Source: Erpobdella octoculata
Lineage: Eukaryota; Annelida; Clitellata; Hirudinida; Erpobdellidae
Assembly (NCBI GenBank): GCA_963978895.1
Contig: OZ022241.1
Span: 8,204,802-8,268,801, forward strand
Direction of reading: 5' to 3'
DNA: 64,000 nt
This document shows, piece after piece, positions 1-12,702 of the stretch. The position numbers and the translations under genes are program-made. A model generated the notes under the pieces. The model did no database searches and was not told where the DNA came from. It saw nothing but the letters and a program-made list of their open reading frames with translations. Each line of letters begins with the position of its first letter. Within the stretch, counting starts at the first letter, position 1.

Positions 1-90
1 CTACATTGATAACTTTTTACAGCGCCCCTAAGGCCGCTTAGCCTTGCATTAATGTGAAAGAAAGTGGAAAATTCCAAAGAAATTATCAAA

Positions 91-174
91 GCTAGGTTAG
101 CTGAGTTGGTAGATCGTTAGCCTCGAATGTGAGAGCTGAGAGCTTCACGGTTCGACTCCCACTCACTGCCTAGT
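91..174 (+). mobile_element. tRNA-derived SINE-like head (tRNA-like sequence)
   Basis: The stretch carries a perfect RNA polymerase III A box (TAGCTGAGTTGG, 98-109) and B box (GGTTCGACTCC, 149-159), and its ends GCTAGGT and GCCTAGT can pair as a 7-bp acceptor stem with two G-T wobbles. The T stem is broken beyond two base pairs and I could not build a good anticodon stem, so a working tRNA is unlikely. The following bases to about 300 may be the SINE body. The internal promoter is seen directly; the SINE call is inferred. Confidence 0.5.
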
Positions 175-180
175 AGCCCA

Positions 181-905
181 TGTCAACGGAAAATTTAGCG
201 GGTAAAATCGTTCTCTCCGTGGGGCATGTAAAAGAACAGCGCCTTTGAACAAAGCGGAAAAGTGGCTCAATAAATTATCAAACATTTACAATTTACAAAG
301 CCAAAGCCCTTTAATTTTAAGGGCGTGAGTTATAGTCATAGTTGTTATTACTACTGCGACAGGTTCTCATGCAACAACACAAGCTAATCCAATTTTATTC
401 AACTTCAGCACAACCATTTTATTTAAATACGATCAATAAAATTTGTAGTTATTTCTAGTTTCAAGACAGGAGCTTAAAATTTAAATAATAAAACAAAACT
501 CAAAAAGCACTACGGCGTAATTTGAAAAAAGACGCAAAAAAGTTATCTATATTTTCAACTTCTATATTTAGAAGTAGATACATTTTTTACACCACTTTCT
601 CAAGGAATGTTTTTGTTTTCGAGGCTTACAATGTCGGAGCGTTTTTTGTAATTCTGACATTTTAGTTTTCTTTGGCGGCTAATTTCTGTTAGTTGTTCTT
701 ATTTTCGTTATATATTTTGAAATAAGTAAACGAAGATTTTCCTATTTGCTTTTACTCAGTTCGGGCATTTAATTTTGCTAATCTTCATTCTTCAATCATG
801 TGGTGTCTGTGTTGAATTACCGCGTCACATAATTCACTGTTTATTTCAGGAATTAAGTAAAATTACGAACCTGAAACACATTACTGTCATTACTGAGGAG
901 TCAGT
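181..905. other. AT-rich 5' flank of the LMBR1-like gene
   Basis: No coding exon is convincing here. A TTTATTTCAG acceptor-like sequence ends at about 849, which may mark the 3' end of an intron in the 5' UTR of the gene that starts at 906. No TATA box or CpG-rich promoter stands out. Confidence 0.3.
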
Positions 906-3900
906 ATGTTATATGTTTTAATTTCGCAGATTATCGGGGAGCTACAAAATGCCACGCATTTGAATCCGAATCCGATGGATTACTACGATGTGGAGGCTCA
1001 CGAACGTGTATTTCACAATCGAGTTAGAGACTTCGTCGTCGGCTTCTTATTATTCTTTTTGTTTACATCAATCTCTCATATCATTTTATGCGCATTTAAA
1101 AGAAAGCCAGAAAAAGACGAATACTCTGTTGCATACGAAGATGCCGTAGTGTGCAGACTTTCACTGGCAGCATGTACTTTCACTGTCACTACCTCTTTAG
1201 GGGCAATTCTTATTTTGCCCATGTCCATCTGTGCCAATGAAGCCGTGTTGTACTTTCCTAACAACTACTATCTTCAGTGGATTAATTCCTCTCTTATAGA
1301 TGGTCTATGGAATGGCGTTTTTTTGTCATCTAACTTGTGTTTGTTCGTTCTTATGCCCTTTGCATATTTCCTCGTGGAATCTGAAGGTCTTCCAGGTTCC
1401 AGAAGGGGAATCATGCCACGTGTATACGAAGCACTCTTGGTGTTGATCTTGTTCTGTCTAGTCCTGTGCGGGTTAGCGGGTGTCATGCTTGCATTAACGT
1501 CCGGTAGCAACAGCCAGTTCTTGTTTGAGGTATAGACATTTTTTTATTTATGTTATTCATTAGATATCCAGTGAATTGCTAAAATGATGTTCAAACTGAT
1601 TGTTAACACTGCAATTTATTTATATCCGATAATGCTTTTATATCGTTATAACAAAATTGATTTCTTTCAACAGATTTTTTTAGACATAAAAAACGTTTAC
1701 TTGTTGTACTTGTACTCGTGCGTATCATTCTTGGGAGTCGCAATGCTACTCGTCTGCACGCCTCTCGGATTCACTCGGCTGTTCTCACTGATCGGGGAGG
1801 CCATAAATGCACCTGATGAGCTGCAAGAAAAGTTCGATGGAGATCTGGAGAGAGCCATCATTGAAGAAGCGGCATGGGTTTTACGGCACCAATCGATCGT
1901 AACGAATAACGTCAATGGGTTTGTTTTTTAATTATTTTATTTATTAATTTAGTTATCTGTCAGGTGCCTTAAACTTGCAGTACAATTTAATTCATATTTT
2001 AAAATTTCTTATATTAACTTCAATGCCAGTCTTGCTTGCTTGATTGTTTGCGAATTTTAAAAGTGAAAATTAACAAATTTCCCATCATTCAATCGAGCTG
2101 AAATTTTAAATATAAGCTCGCACCTCATGAAAATGCATTCTATTAAAGTTTGAAAATTTTCTAAAAATAAAATTATTTAATTTTCAATTTAAAAATTAGT
2201 TATCCATGATTTCAAACAACAACAAATCAAATATAATTATATAAATATTCATTTATATAAATTTTAAAAATTTTGCTTTAAAAGAAAAATTTTCATGAAA
2301 TGAAAAGCCAGGAAATCCTAAAATATATGGGATTTATGAAAAAAAAACTTGTTTTTTATGGTTAGCTTTAGAATACTGCACGAGTCGATTTTTTTTAGAC
2401 CTGGACTGTTTCATAGGCCTAAAATTACTATACTTGACACAAAATTTCAGTCCTTCCTGGTCCATCTTGACTTCAGGCCCGGACTGTTTGAAAACCCAAA
2501 AAATCACGACACAGGTATTGCAGTGCTCTAGTTTGCTTGTCGCATTATATGTTAATTGATTCAGTTGATAGAATTAAAAAATGATAACAATTTTAGTATG
2601 ATGTTTATAACTGTTTAAAACATTGTAATTTCACGTTTCACTGATTAACAGTTATTTTTAAATTCTTTTTATTAACTTCACTGTTGGTCTTGCTTCCTTG
2701 CTTAAATGTTCGCAAACCTTGAAAATTAACTAACTTTTCGTCATCCAATCAAGCTGAAATTTTAAATGTGGAGATTTTGTCATCTTTAATGTCAAAGATT
2801 TTTTACCAACTCAGACTAAAAATGTTATTGTTGTTTTTTTGTTTCATGCATGCAACCACGTCTGAGATTGGCTTGCATAACCACACCTGATTTGAAGTGT
2901 TAACTGAATTGTAAAGTACAATCTGAATTTTATCTTTTGCCATGCATATATATCAATCTATTCTTGTCCACACTCGAGGTATCTCATCTCGATTTTTCTT
3001 TTCGCAAGAAGAGTTTTCTACTTTGATTGCCGTCACAAACTCTTGTTGTTCTCTCGTAGTGAAGATATATTTTTAGAGGTTTTGAAGTGTTTGATAACAT
3101 CAGCGTTGTGTCAAATGATAAAGTAACTTCAAGTGACTCTCACCAGGATTTTATACTTCAGACTTGTTTTCTTTTAAATCTAAACAAAACAAAAAAACAT
3201 TTTTTTAAGTATCAAATTACAGTTCAATTGATTTTGCGTTATACTAGTTGCGGTCAGTTTATTTGTTAAAACTTAAACGCTTGCACAATTTTGTAAGCAT
3301 TGTGTTTATTTACATTTTTATTAAATTAATATTTTATTCACTTAATTTAGAACTGGTGGTTTTTATTTCTTTCTTTGCATTATAACACCTGAGATATTGT
3401 AATTCATGATGGCAAGAGTTGTAAAACTTTTCTCTTTTTGCTGGTTTACTATTACAAAATGAATTTTCTTTTTAAAGTTTGAGATTTTTAAGTGATCGAA
3501 TGCTTTGTGTAATATTTACAAGTAAAATGAGTTTTCTTACGGTCGATTCATTTACATTCAGAAAGAATTGCATTTCAAATGGATCTGAAACATCTCCTAC
3601 CTCTTCCAGCTATCATCCAGTTTCTGCTCTGATCGTCCAGAGGAGAAAGAAAGCCGCGACGGCGGCAGCACTCTGCCCCAGCGAACCAAACTCGGCGACG
3701 GGGACCGCCCAACCTATTTCGTCTCATCTTGCATCGTTTCGTTCGAGACTGGAAAGGAACAACAGACGCACTCGCGTGGGGAGGAAGTTTTTCTATCCTC
3801 TGACCATGCTGGTTCATTTCGTGTCGATGTCCGCCTCTCTCCTCATGGTCGTCGTCAACACCTGCGAACTTCTCGTCAATGGAAAAGTCTTCAAGTATGA

Positions 3901-4627
3901 AACGTCGGAGGAATTGACGCTCGGCGTGTCCTCTCTTTCATCCATGGGTCCGATCGGAGCGGGTGTCGAAATTGTCATTATATTTTATCTCATGATCACA
4001 TCTATGGTCGGGTTCTATAGCCTCCCGGGATGTAGAAAGTTAGTGAATTTGTTATTTATGGTATTATATTTGTTAATTAGCATAATTCTTTTATATGATG
4101 TTTTATTTGTGCTTAGAATATGCAGAAATTTTCATAAAATTCTTATTTATGACAAGGCTTCTTGTAGATATACAAATATTAAATGCATATGATGGTAGCA
4201 AGATCTGCTTTTATATAATTACAAAATGTACTTTCTTGAAGCAATTTTGTTGTAATTCGGTTAATTAACAAACATCACTAAATCTGTTTGCAGGTTACGT
4301 CCCAAGTGCAAAGACACGCCGATAACGATTCTCATATTGAACTGTATGATCATTCTCGTGCTCAGTTCGGCTCTTCCTGTCCTGTGCAGGACGCTCGGTA
4401 TTACGAACTTCGACTTACTCGGTAATTACGGCCAGCTCGAGTGGCTGGAGATGACATACATAATACTGGCTTACAACATCATCTTCGTCATCGTTGTGGC
4501 CATCTGTCTTATTAACCGCTACAAAATTTCTGCTAACAAAATCAGGAAGTTGTTTAACATTTCATCGCAGAGTCCTCTATGTGTTCATTCGTCTTCTGTT
4601 TCCACTGCCGTATCGAAGAGCAGTTGA
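906..4627 (+). CDS. LMBR1: LMBR1/LIMR-type multi-pass membrane protein
   Basis: Four exons give a protein of about 560 residues: 906-1529, 1674 to about 1918, about 3562-4038 and 4294-4627. The joined product follows the human LMBR1/LMBR1L family closely. Exon 1 encodes four hydrophobic segments with NYYLQWINSSLIDGLWN and LMPFAYFLVESEG. Exon 2 has LYLYSCVSFLG and LLVCTPLGFTRLFS. Exon 3 ends with IIFYLMITSMVGFYSLPG. Exon 4 has VLSSALPVL and LGITNFDLLGNYG. Family members are nine-helix receptors (lipocalin-1 receptor, limb-region protein 1) in the plasma membrane or ER; the ligand here is unknown. Translation may start at 906 or at the in-frame Met of NPNPMDYY, which fits human LMBR1 better. 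Exon 3 carries a Ser/Ala-rich stretch before the conserved RLERNNRR segment that is longer than I recall for vertebrates. The exon 2 donor and exon 3 acceptor are the least certain junctions; the phases agree for donor 1919 and start 3562. Confidence 0.92.
2001..2368 (+). repeat. Dispersed repeat, SSR-headed family, copy in LMBR1 intron 2
   Basis: The head TTATATTAACTTCA is followed by a degenerate CTTGCTTGCTTG run, a GAGCTGAAATTTTAAAT block, and a tail reading AAAATATATGGG then AAAACTTGTTTTTTATGG. The same order of blocks recurs at 5861-6183 (+) and, inverted, at 13862-14175. Confidence 0.7.
2385..2530 (+). repeat. Degenerate copy of the GGCCCGG-type dispersed repeat
   Basis: It contains CAGGCCCGGACTGTTTGAAA followed by AAAAATCACGAC. 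The same order (CTTGACTTCAGG, GGCCCG, TTTGAAAACCC, AAAATCAC) occurs at 38467-38602, 45195-45510 (-) and partly at 55958-56060. Confidence 0.5.
2655..2800 (+). repeat. Truncated copy of the SSR-headed dispersed repeat
   Basis: TTTTTATTAACTTCACTG, CTTGCTTCCTTGC, TTCGCAAACCTTGAAAATT and AATCAAGCTGAAATTTTAAAT match the first half of the copies at 2001 and 5861. The tail half is missing. Confidence 0.6.
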
Positions 4628-5133
4628 CCGTATTTTCTGTTGTTGTTGAAAATGTAATAAGTATTCATTGCATGTAAGAAAGTAAGACTGTAGGCATTTT
4701 AACTGTTGCTGAAAATGTTGTTCTCACGAGAGATGACTTATGTTTTTACTTGCATGTTTTGAACAATGAAACTTCATCCTGCAAGTCACGGATAATCCTT
4801 TGATATAATTGTCCTGTAATTTTTTTTCTTTTGATGCTCCCAAATTGAATAAGTTTATTAAATTTATGAATAATAGCATGTTTTTATTTCGTGGCGGTTG
4901 TATCGCAATGAGTGTAAATTTTATAAGTTGATTTATCAGAGTATGTCGTGTATATATTTATTATTATTTATTATCTAGTCTATTGGTTTTAATAGTGATG
5001 ATGGAAGTGATGGCAATGCTGATGATGTCAATGATGTGGATGTTTAATTTCATAATTTAGGAAATCGCAAGATAGGATTTCCTTGTTTGCTATGTCAACC
5101 ATGTTCAACATCTATTTGATGTCCTATCCTGCT

Positions 5134-5135
<2 letters not shown>

Positions 5136-5171
<36 letters not shown>
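5136..5171. repeat. (TGTC)n microsatellite
   Basis: There are about nine units of GTCT in a row, followed by a decayed CTATCTGTGTG end. Confidence 0.9.
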
Positions 5172-5172
<1 letters not shown>

Positions 5173-5860
5173 GTGTGTTACTTTGTCCTATTGATAATAT
5201 TCTAGCATTTGTGTTACTTGATAGTTTGTTAGTCTTCTTTCTTTGTAGTGGAAACAACAAGCTCTCCACATAATATTGAACAGTTCAAATATCTTGGACC
5301 ATCGTATGCTGAACGTTTATTCTAAATTATTTTTTTTTAGTTTTTCGCTTTTATCCTACAAAATTTCTTTTTTATTGTCGAAATGATTTATAAAGTTCAT
5401 CAATCTTTTCCTTCTCTGCCACTGTTAAACTGCAAGACTTCCATGAAAGCATAAGACGTTTGTCGTTTATCCATTCCATGACTTGGATGATGGTAGAGGG
5501 AGATCTTATATTGATTAATAATATTGTTGTTCACCAAAACATAAGTTAGTACTTGTTTGCCTACATGTTGGGGAAAAAATCTTTTCTAGTTTTTTTATTC
5601 TTTTTTTTTAATTCTTATTTTGCTCAATTTAACTGACCTTTTCACCTCAGTTTTTCCTTTTTCACTTAATTTTTTTTTGTCTGAACTTGATAGGTGTGAG
5701 ATTCTTGTGGTTTGGCTTTGAGTTTTTCAGACAGTCAGACATTGAAATTCATGAGTAGAACCACGTTACACTGTGTTGTCAATGCAATACGGTTTACTTC
5801 TAGTTTTGCTATTTGAAGATAAAGAAAAAAATATTTTCGATTTGTGTTATTTTTATTAAA

Positions 5861-6183
5861 TTCCTTATATTAACTTCACCGCCGGTCCTGCTTGCTTGAA
5901 AGTTTGCAAACCTTGAAACTGAAAATTAAATAACTTTTCCAATCGAGATGAAATTTGAAATATTGGCTCACTCCTCATGCAATGCATTTGATTAAAGTTT
6001 GAAAATTTAAAAAAATAATTATTTATGTTTTAAACCAAATTTAATCTTATTGATAAATGTCTGCATATATATATATATTGAAAAAAATTTCGTTTTAAAA
6101 GAATAATTTTCACTCAATGAAAAGCCGGCGAATCTTAAAATATAAGGAGTTTGTGAAAAACCTCGTTTTTTACGGCTTACGTA
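5861..6183 (+). repeat. Dispersed repeat, SSR-headed family, full-length copy
   Basis: Blocks occur in the same order as at 2001-2368: TTATATTAACTTCACCG, CCTGCTTGCTTGAA, TTTGCAAACCTTGAAA, TCGAGATGAAATTTGAAAT, ATTAAAGTTTGAAAA, AATGAAAAGCCGGCGAATC, and the tail AAAACCTCGTTTTTTACGGC. Confidence 0.7.
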
Positions 6184-6814
6184 TATAAAATTAAATTTGG
6201 CTTTCTGCGTTTTTGGAGAACTTGAAGTTTCAATTTGTTTTACTTAGCTTGGGAATTGGAAAAAATTCTATCATTGAATTGTTGTGACAGTTTTGAGTTG
6301 GCTGTACGCACTGTTTACGCTGCATACACTAATACAAGCGGACTTAGGATCGATATGGCCACATATCTATGGATAACGAGCGCTTATAGTCCTTGACGGT
6401 TGAACTCAAAATGACTCAAATCTAGAATTGTGCTGCTGAACGTATAAAGAATCTGTTTTCAATAGCGCATTCAACTAAACTTAAATTTACGTTTGTCTAT
6501 CTGATGCGGTATTTAAAAATGAGAAAGAAAAAGATGAGTTATCACGTTCAAACTGTTTATTTTGTTTTGTCAATTAAAAAATGTTAGAGTTTTGTTGTAT
6601 TTAAAAAGTGGCACCAAATTTAAATTCACGATATAGTGTCTTTGTAATGCAAAAAGTACATTTGTTTACATTAGTTTAGTTCATGGTTTAGTTAATAGTT
6701 AGTTAATTGAGATTGGCGCTCCCACTTGTTTATTATTTCTTTCTTTTCTCGTTTCGGCTTTTACCAGTAGAAAGTAGAAAGTAGAAACTTATGAGAAAAG
6801 TAAAATTTGCCGTC

Positions 6815-9800
6815 ATGGAAACTAACCAGGACCATCTCGATTTAAACCAATTTCGCCAAACGGTGAAACAGTATGTTGAACTGGTCAGATTACGTATTAG
6901 TATTGCTTTATTATTTATTATCTGATAATTAATAACATGATGATAATAATTATTATTATCATGTTATTATACATCTTATCTTATACATTATACATATTAT
7001 GAATGAATATTAAATTATTTAAATGTTAAACTAGTAAATTTAGAGTTTAATTGTTGACAAAGTAAACTTTAGCACAATTTCTATTTTGACTAACGTATTG
7101 TTTTGAATTAATTATTAATTTATTGCAGCATGAAATAAACACAGCTCTGTTTTGGTATGACAAACTAATAACACTATCAGGCGGTAAGCATAATAATAAT
7201 AATAATTGGAAATTATTTCAATGTGTTTTCTTTGCTGATTGATATACTTATTTATTTATGATAGGCGAAGAACAAGATGTTTATTGGTATGCTAATGCAT
7301 TGTACAAATCTGCACAATATCACAGAGCTATCAAACTGTTGGACCGATATCGCATTAGCGAGGTTGGTAGTAAACTATAAGTTGTAATTGTGATACTCCC
7401 GTCACTGTCTGGTGAGCATTCTTTTCAAAATTTTAATCAGTTAAGCTATCACTGAAAAGAATGTCAGAAACTGTGCTTTCCTTGCTTGATACTGGCAGAT
7501 TATCACAAATCTGGCAAGCAAACATGCAATCGCTATACTGCCAGTGTAGTCTATTGAGGGAATTAAACAAATAAATGTTTTTATGCTGTATTTTCTCACA
7601 AATTATTGCTCATAATTTCAGAGATTTGCTGCTGGAAAGTATTTGAAAGCCAGATGCCATGTTAGAATTTTGTTATTTATATCTAGTAGGACTAAATTGT
7701 TTATTTTATTTTGGGTTATATTTGAGTATAAAAGTGTGTTTTTTTTGTAAATTAAATTTAATGCCATTTTGTTTTTGATAGTTTGATTCAAAAGAATATG
7801 AAGATGCGACTAATGTTCTGGTCGATTTCGAATCAGATGAAGATAAAAAACTTGAAAAGACTTTTGAAGTTTGTGAAGGAATTCCTCACCTTGATGTTAG
7901 TTGTCACCTTATATTTTCTAATTGCGAGAAATCATCTTAAATAGTTTAATCACCTATTTTGCTTTGGATAGGCATCATTAGAAAGTTCGATCATGCTGTT
8001 GAAAGCTCAGATCTGTGAAATTCTTGAAAACCGAGAATTTGCATTAAAATATTACAAGAAGGCGTTGAAACTTGACGTAAAATGCTACGAAGCGTTTCGG
8101 CATCTCATACAAAACCAACTTCTATCGGCCGAAGAAGGTTATTTTGAGCTTTTTTATTGCATTCGTAAACTGTTATCTATTTTGATTTTATTGAACTTCT
8201 CTTTTAAATAACCATTTATTAGATGATGAATTGATTTTTTGAAATGTAATAATTTATAGAGAAGAAACTCATGCAGCAGTTGAAGTACGACAACTGTGCA
8301 AGCGCACAGGAAAAGGAAATGGTCAAGTTTCTTTATGAAAGTCTTCTAAAAAAGGTTTGATATAATAAGATGATCTAATTTTACTTTTATATTTAATTTT
8401 AACCCATTTAAATGTCTTAAAAGTAATTTAATTTTAACCTATTTAAATACCTTTAAAGTAATTTAATATAACCCATTTTACCTTCAAAGTAATTTAATTT
8501 TACTTCTACATTTAAATACCTTCAAATTAATTCAAATTACAGCTCGATAAGCCGCAAAACATCATACCTCCTCAGATGGCTTGCTTCAAGAATAACATAG
8601 ACATTCTCATTGCGAGAGCTGAAACTTACTTCTACAATTGTGATTTTGATACCTGCTACATTATAACTAAAAAGTAGGACTTGGGTTTTCATACCTTCAA
8701 GCACGTTGGTTTAACTATCGTCTGATTACAATTAATTAGATTTAGAGTTTTTTTCAGTTTTTTCAACACGATAATTATTTTTAATTTTCTATAGAATTGC
8801 AACTGTTTAACTTTTGTATTCAAGTTAATACCTACTCAACGATTTGATAGAAAGTTTGTTAATCGTGTCAAATAACGCTTTAAATTATCCGCTAAATTTC
8901 AGTGTAATATTGAACGATGCGTACAACTTGACGTGTCTTCCGCTCCACATCGGTGTGCTCATCGAGCTCAAGAAGAACAATGGTTTGTCAATGAATGTTT
9001 TTTTTCCTGTTGAACTATTTCTATTTCATTGTTATATTTTTCGTCACATTCAGAACTGTTTTTTCTCGGTCATCAGCTTATCAATCTATACCCCAAAAAA
9101 GAAGTTAGTTACTTGATCAGTTTTTTTATTCATTTACATTTCTTATAATTGGTAAATATTTTTGTTAATATGTATTATAGTATTTAGTAATTATACTTAT
9201 TTTATATTCCAAACATGTCTTGAATTATATGTTGTTATTGTTATTATTAACAGCACTATTATTATTTTTGATGTTGACATTATTATTATTGTTCAGTTAA
9301 TTGGATGTCTGTTTCTTATAAATTTGCTTACTGAATTCTTTGAATAAATGTTGGTGTGAATTGATTGAATTGAGTCTGAATAATATTAAGTCAGTCAATC
9401 TATAATTATTTTTTTATTGTATAAATTATAATCCTACAGAGTTAAGTTTGTTTATAATGTGTTAAATTTCTGATGACTTCAGATATCTTGGTACTGCGTG
9501 GCGGCATATTATTTCCTAAACGGTAAACAAGATCCGGTACGAAAATACATCAGCAAAGCGACATCTTTAAACCGAATGTTCGGTCACGCGTGGCTCTTGT
9601 ACGGGCATTCTTTCGGGGTGGAAAACGAGCACGACCAGGCTATGGCTGCCTACTTCACTGCTTCGAAAGTTATGGAGGGGTTTGAAACATTTATTTATTG
9701 TTCTTTTCTTTCGATACACTTTTCATTACCGACTTTAAAATGGACCATACAGTTTTGTATTATTAAGTTTTTCTTAAAATGTTTATTGATATTTATGGTT

Positions 9801-11281
9801 AAAAATATTTTTTAATGAAATATTGTGTTATATAGATGTCATCTACCTCTTCTTTACATCGGTCTTGAATACGGCCTGACGAACAATGCGAAACTTGCTG
9901 AAAAGTTTTTCAAGGAGGCTCTTGTTATCGCTCCCGACGATCCTTTTGTTCTTCATGAACTCGGGATCGTTGCATTTCAAAATCAACAGTTTGTCATTTG
10001 TTAATATTTGTACATTTTAAAGTTATTGTCCGCATCTTTTTTTAAGAAGATTATTAATATTAAGCTGTTGACATTCTGGAATATTTGAGAGTAGTTTAAT
10101 TACTTAAATTATTATCATAAAATATTTTACATGCTTTTTGATGCCTTAGGGTGAGAAACAGTGCTGGCCGCTTGTTATAACATGGATCTACCATAAGATG
10201 TGTTATATTTTAATGTTGACAATGTTTTCAGTTACATGAATTGTATTGACAGGTACCAGGCTGCTGAAGAACATTTCCTGAATGCAGTGAAGAAGTTCGA
10301 TTCCATAAATGGGAATTTGAGATCAGAGAAATGGGAGCCCTTTTTCAACAATTTGGGTCATGTTTGCAGAAAACTCAAGTAGAAAATTTATTAAATTTAT
10401 TTTATAAGATAACATGCATCCATTCTTGGAAAACGGTTTTATACATTTATGCATTAAAACTGCAGAAAATACGACGAATCCATTTCTTACCATCTTGAAG
10501 CACTTGCAATCATTCCAAACAACGCCTCAACATATTCGGCCCTCGGATACACTCATGCGTTGAATGGAAATTACCATGAAGCTATTGAATGCTTTCATAA
10601 GGTATATCATATTATCTGACTTAGTTGTATGATGGTGTGCATATAATATATTGTGGTATTGCCATAGTATCTGATATAGTTGTATCATGGTATGTCCTAT
10701 TACCACCCAGGTAAATCATATCATCCTATGTAGTTGTGTCAGGGTATGTCATATCATCTAATGTAGTTGCATCCTGCTAATTTAATATCTAATTTTGTAC
10801 CAATGAATTATATTTTTTCCAGTCTCTGGGTTTACGTAAGGATGACTCTTTTACCACGTCTATGCTGAATGTTGTCATAGAACAACTTATAAGTGAGGAA
10901 AAGCCATATCCAGGTTTAGTTACATAGCTTCTATACTATGATGAATATCTTATGTTAAATATTGTTTTTTTTTTAAAGAAAACTTTTCTATTATTTTACA
11001 CATTTTAAGTATTTTTAATTTAAATAATTAAAACTAAAACAAAATTAACTTTTAAAAACTCTAATATTTTAGAAATGTCTGATGTCCTGCCAGAGTCCAG
11101 TTTAACTGATTTAAAGCTAAAAGATTTCGATCCTTCAGCAGCTAACAGCTTGGACATATCTTACTTGCCAACCAGAGAAAGCAGCAGTGACTGTGAATTC
11201 GAAAACTCCAATTCTCTTCTGGTAGTACAAACTCCACATGATTTTTCAATGATACAAGATGAAGAAATGGAAGATGCATAA
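6815..11281 (+). CDS. CDC16: Anaphase-promoting complex subunit CDC16 (APC6)
   Basis: Sixteen in-phase exons give about 602 residues (human CDC16 has 620): 6815-6883, 7129-7183, 7265-7362, 7622-7660, 7782-7895, 7972-8137, 8260-8354, 8543-8673, 8903-8982, 9054-9103, 9483-9679, 9836-9988, 10253-10378, 10466-10601, 10823-10913, 11073-11281. CDC16 is a TPR scaffold of the nuclear APC/C ubiquitin ligase, which drives mitotic exit by marking cyclin B and securin. Recognisable TPR stretches are SAQYHRAIKLL, YGHSFGVENEHDQAMAAYFT, LYIGLEYGLTNNAKLAEKFF, KWEPFFNNLGHVCRKLKKY and IPNNASTYSALGYTHALNGN; each matches human CDC16 almost residue for residue. ATG 6815 has the better context (GTCATGG); an in-frame ATG at 6791 would add eight residues. 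The C-terminal tail after the last TPR is acidic and Ser-rich, as in the family, but hardly conserved. Confidence 0.95.
8360..8530. repeat. Degenerate tandem repeat in CDC16 intron 7
   Basis: Three to four imperfect copies of AAAGTAATTTAATTTTAACC plus CATTTAAATACCTT fill the intron between the exons ending at 8354 and starting at 8543. Confidence 0.6.
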
Positions 11282-11330
11282 GACAAAAACTTAATTCCAC
11301 CAGCCATTACAAATGTATATATTCTTTCAC

Positions 11331-11336
11331 AATAAA
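11331..11336 (+). terminator. CDC16 polyadenylation signal
   Basis: A canonical AATAAA lies 50 bases downstream of the CDC16 stop codon. It is the obvious cleavage signal for that transcript. Confidence 0.75.
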
Positions 11337-11339
11337 TGA

Positions 11340-12560
11340 AATACATACCTTGAATCTGTCATTTGTCTCTGCATTGGTTTTTATAGTTTTTAATATATTG
11401 TCAATCAACAGCATTTTAATTGTATAGCTCAAGTCATCCAATTTCAAGCTTCATCAACAATCAGAAATACCAATGTTTCGTTCCAAAAGCACACCGTTGA
11501 GGTTTAATAAGATCACGCCACCAATTACTACACGTGTGATATATTAAGCCAAGCTTCTCTTAACGGTCCTCATAACAATAGAAACAATACTTATACTTGC
11601 CTAATGGTGTGCTTGCTATTGTCACACAGCAGACCACCTGTGTGGACAGCCACAGCTCACCTGTACCACTTGGTGCACAAAGATCAATTGTGCTCGTTAA
11701 TTACCGATAACGAGATATGCTCGGCAACCACGCGATCTTCGTGTAGGCGGCTGTCAGGGCTTGATCACATACTTTTGACAACTGCCAACCTAACTTTCAG
11801 AAAAGTAACCTCAATGAAGGGGAGCTTGGCACACACTTACTACTCACCAATTTACGAGGATCAAAGAAAAACCAAGTCTTTAATTGTTTACCAATCTTGT
11901 AACTGCCAAAAACCACCCAGTTTAAATAATGATTAAAACAAGTTTTGATTATTACATAAATGCCAGTCGTGTTATAATATCTAAAAGTCGCTTAACACAC
12001 TACCTTCCTGAAACACGATTTGTACCAGTTTAACTGAACCTTGTTAGTAAGCAATAGAAATAGCATAAAAACCGGTGATCTAAGACACGTTTATCGAGAA
12101 AAGAGTCACACATTGTCAAAGCACAAGTACACATCACACCTAAAAACAGATAAGCAAAAAATGTCAAATTGCTGCCAACAAGATGAGATGAGGCCAGTTT
12201 CAACAACCTTGAAATGAACCTTTAACGCGAGGCAAGCTTCATGTCAATTCATCATTCAAAACCAATATTAACGATGAATCAAATATTATCATTTTGACAC
12301 TTCACATCCAAATACAGATAATTATAAACAGTGAACACAAAATTTTGACAAATCCAATTAAGATGTGAACAATAATTTGGAATAATAATTTTTATATTTA
12401 TGCACATTAAACACAAACACTACAATCAAATTATAATAATATAATGGACACTATCGTTACATATTAATGATTGCAATCCAGTATAAAAATAATATTATTC
12501 TGTCATTATGATCATGAGAACGATGTTCGACCATTTGCTCAGATTGCTTGTGACCCTGAA
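11340..12560. other. Spacer between convergent CDC16 and lamin genes
   Basis: No conserved coding segment is visible. On the minus strand a strong acceptor-like TTTTTCGGTTTCAG ends near 12559. It could start a further 3' exon of the lamin transcript, but no clear coding match follows it. Confidence 0.35.
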
Positions 12561-12702
12561 ACCGAAAAAGTGTTACTTATTTAAATTACTTTTAACCTTC
12601 AATAAATTTTAATAAAACATGTCCACTGTTTTACACAATAAAAAAAAACTGCCAAAATGAAATAAAAATCACATGGGACTTTACCATGGGTTAGCTAGGC
12701 AA

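Larger units (their letters stand above)
4628..6790. other. Spacer between LMBR1-like and CDC16
   Basis: It holds the 3' UTR of the LMBR1-like gene, a TGTC microsatellite (5136-5171) and a dispersed repeat (5861-6183). I see no convincing exon on either strand. Confidence 0.5.

Noticed and set aside
11604..11936. 110-codon open frame between CDC16 and lamin
   Set aside because: It lies in the spacer between convergent genes and has no recognised similarity or splice support.
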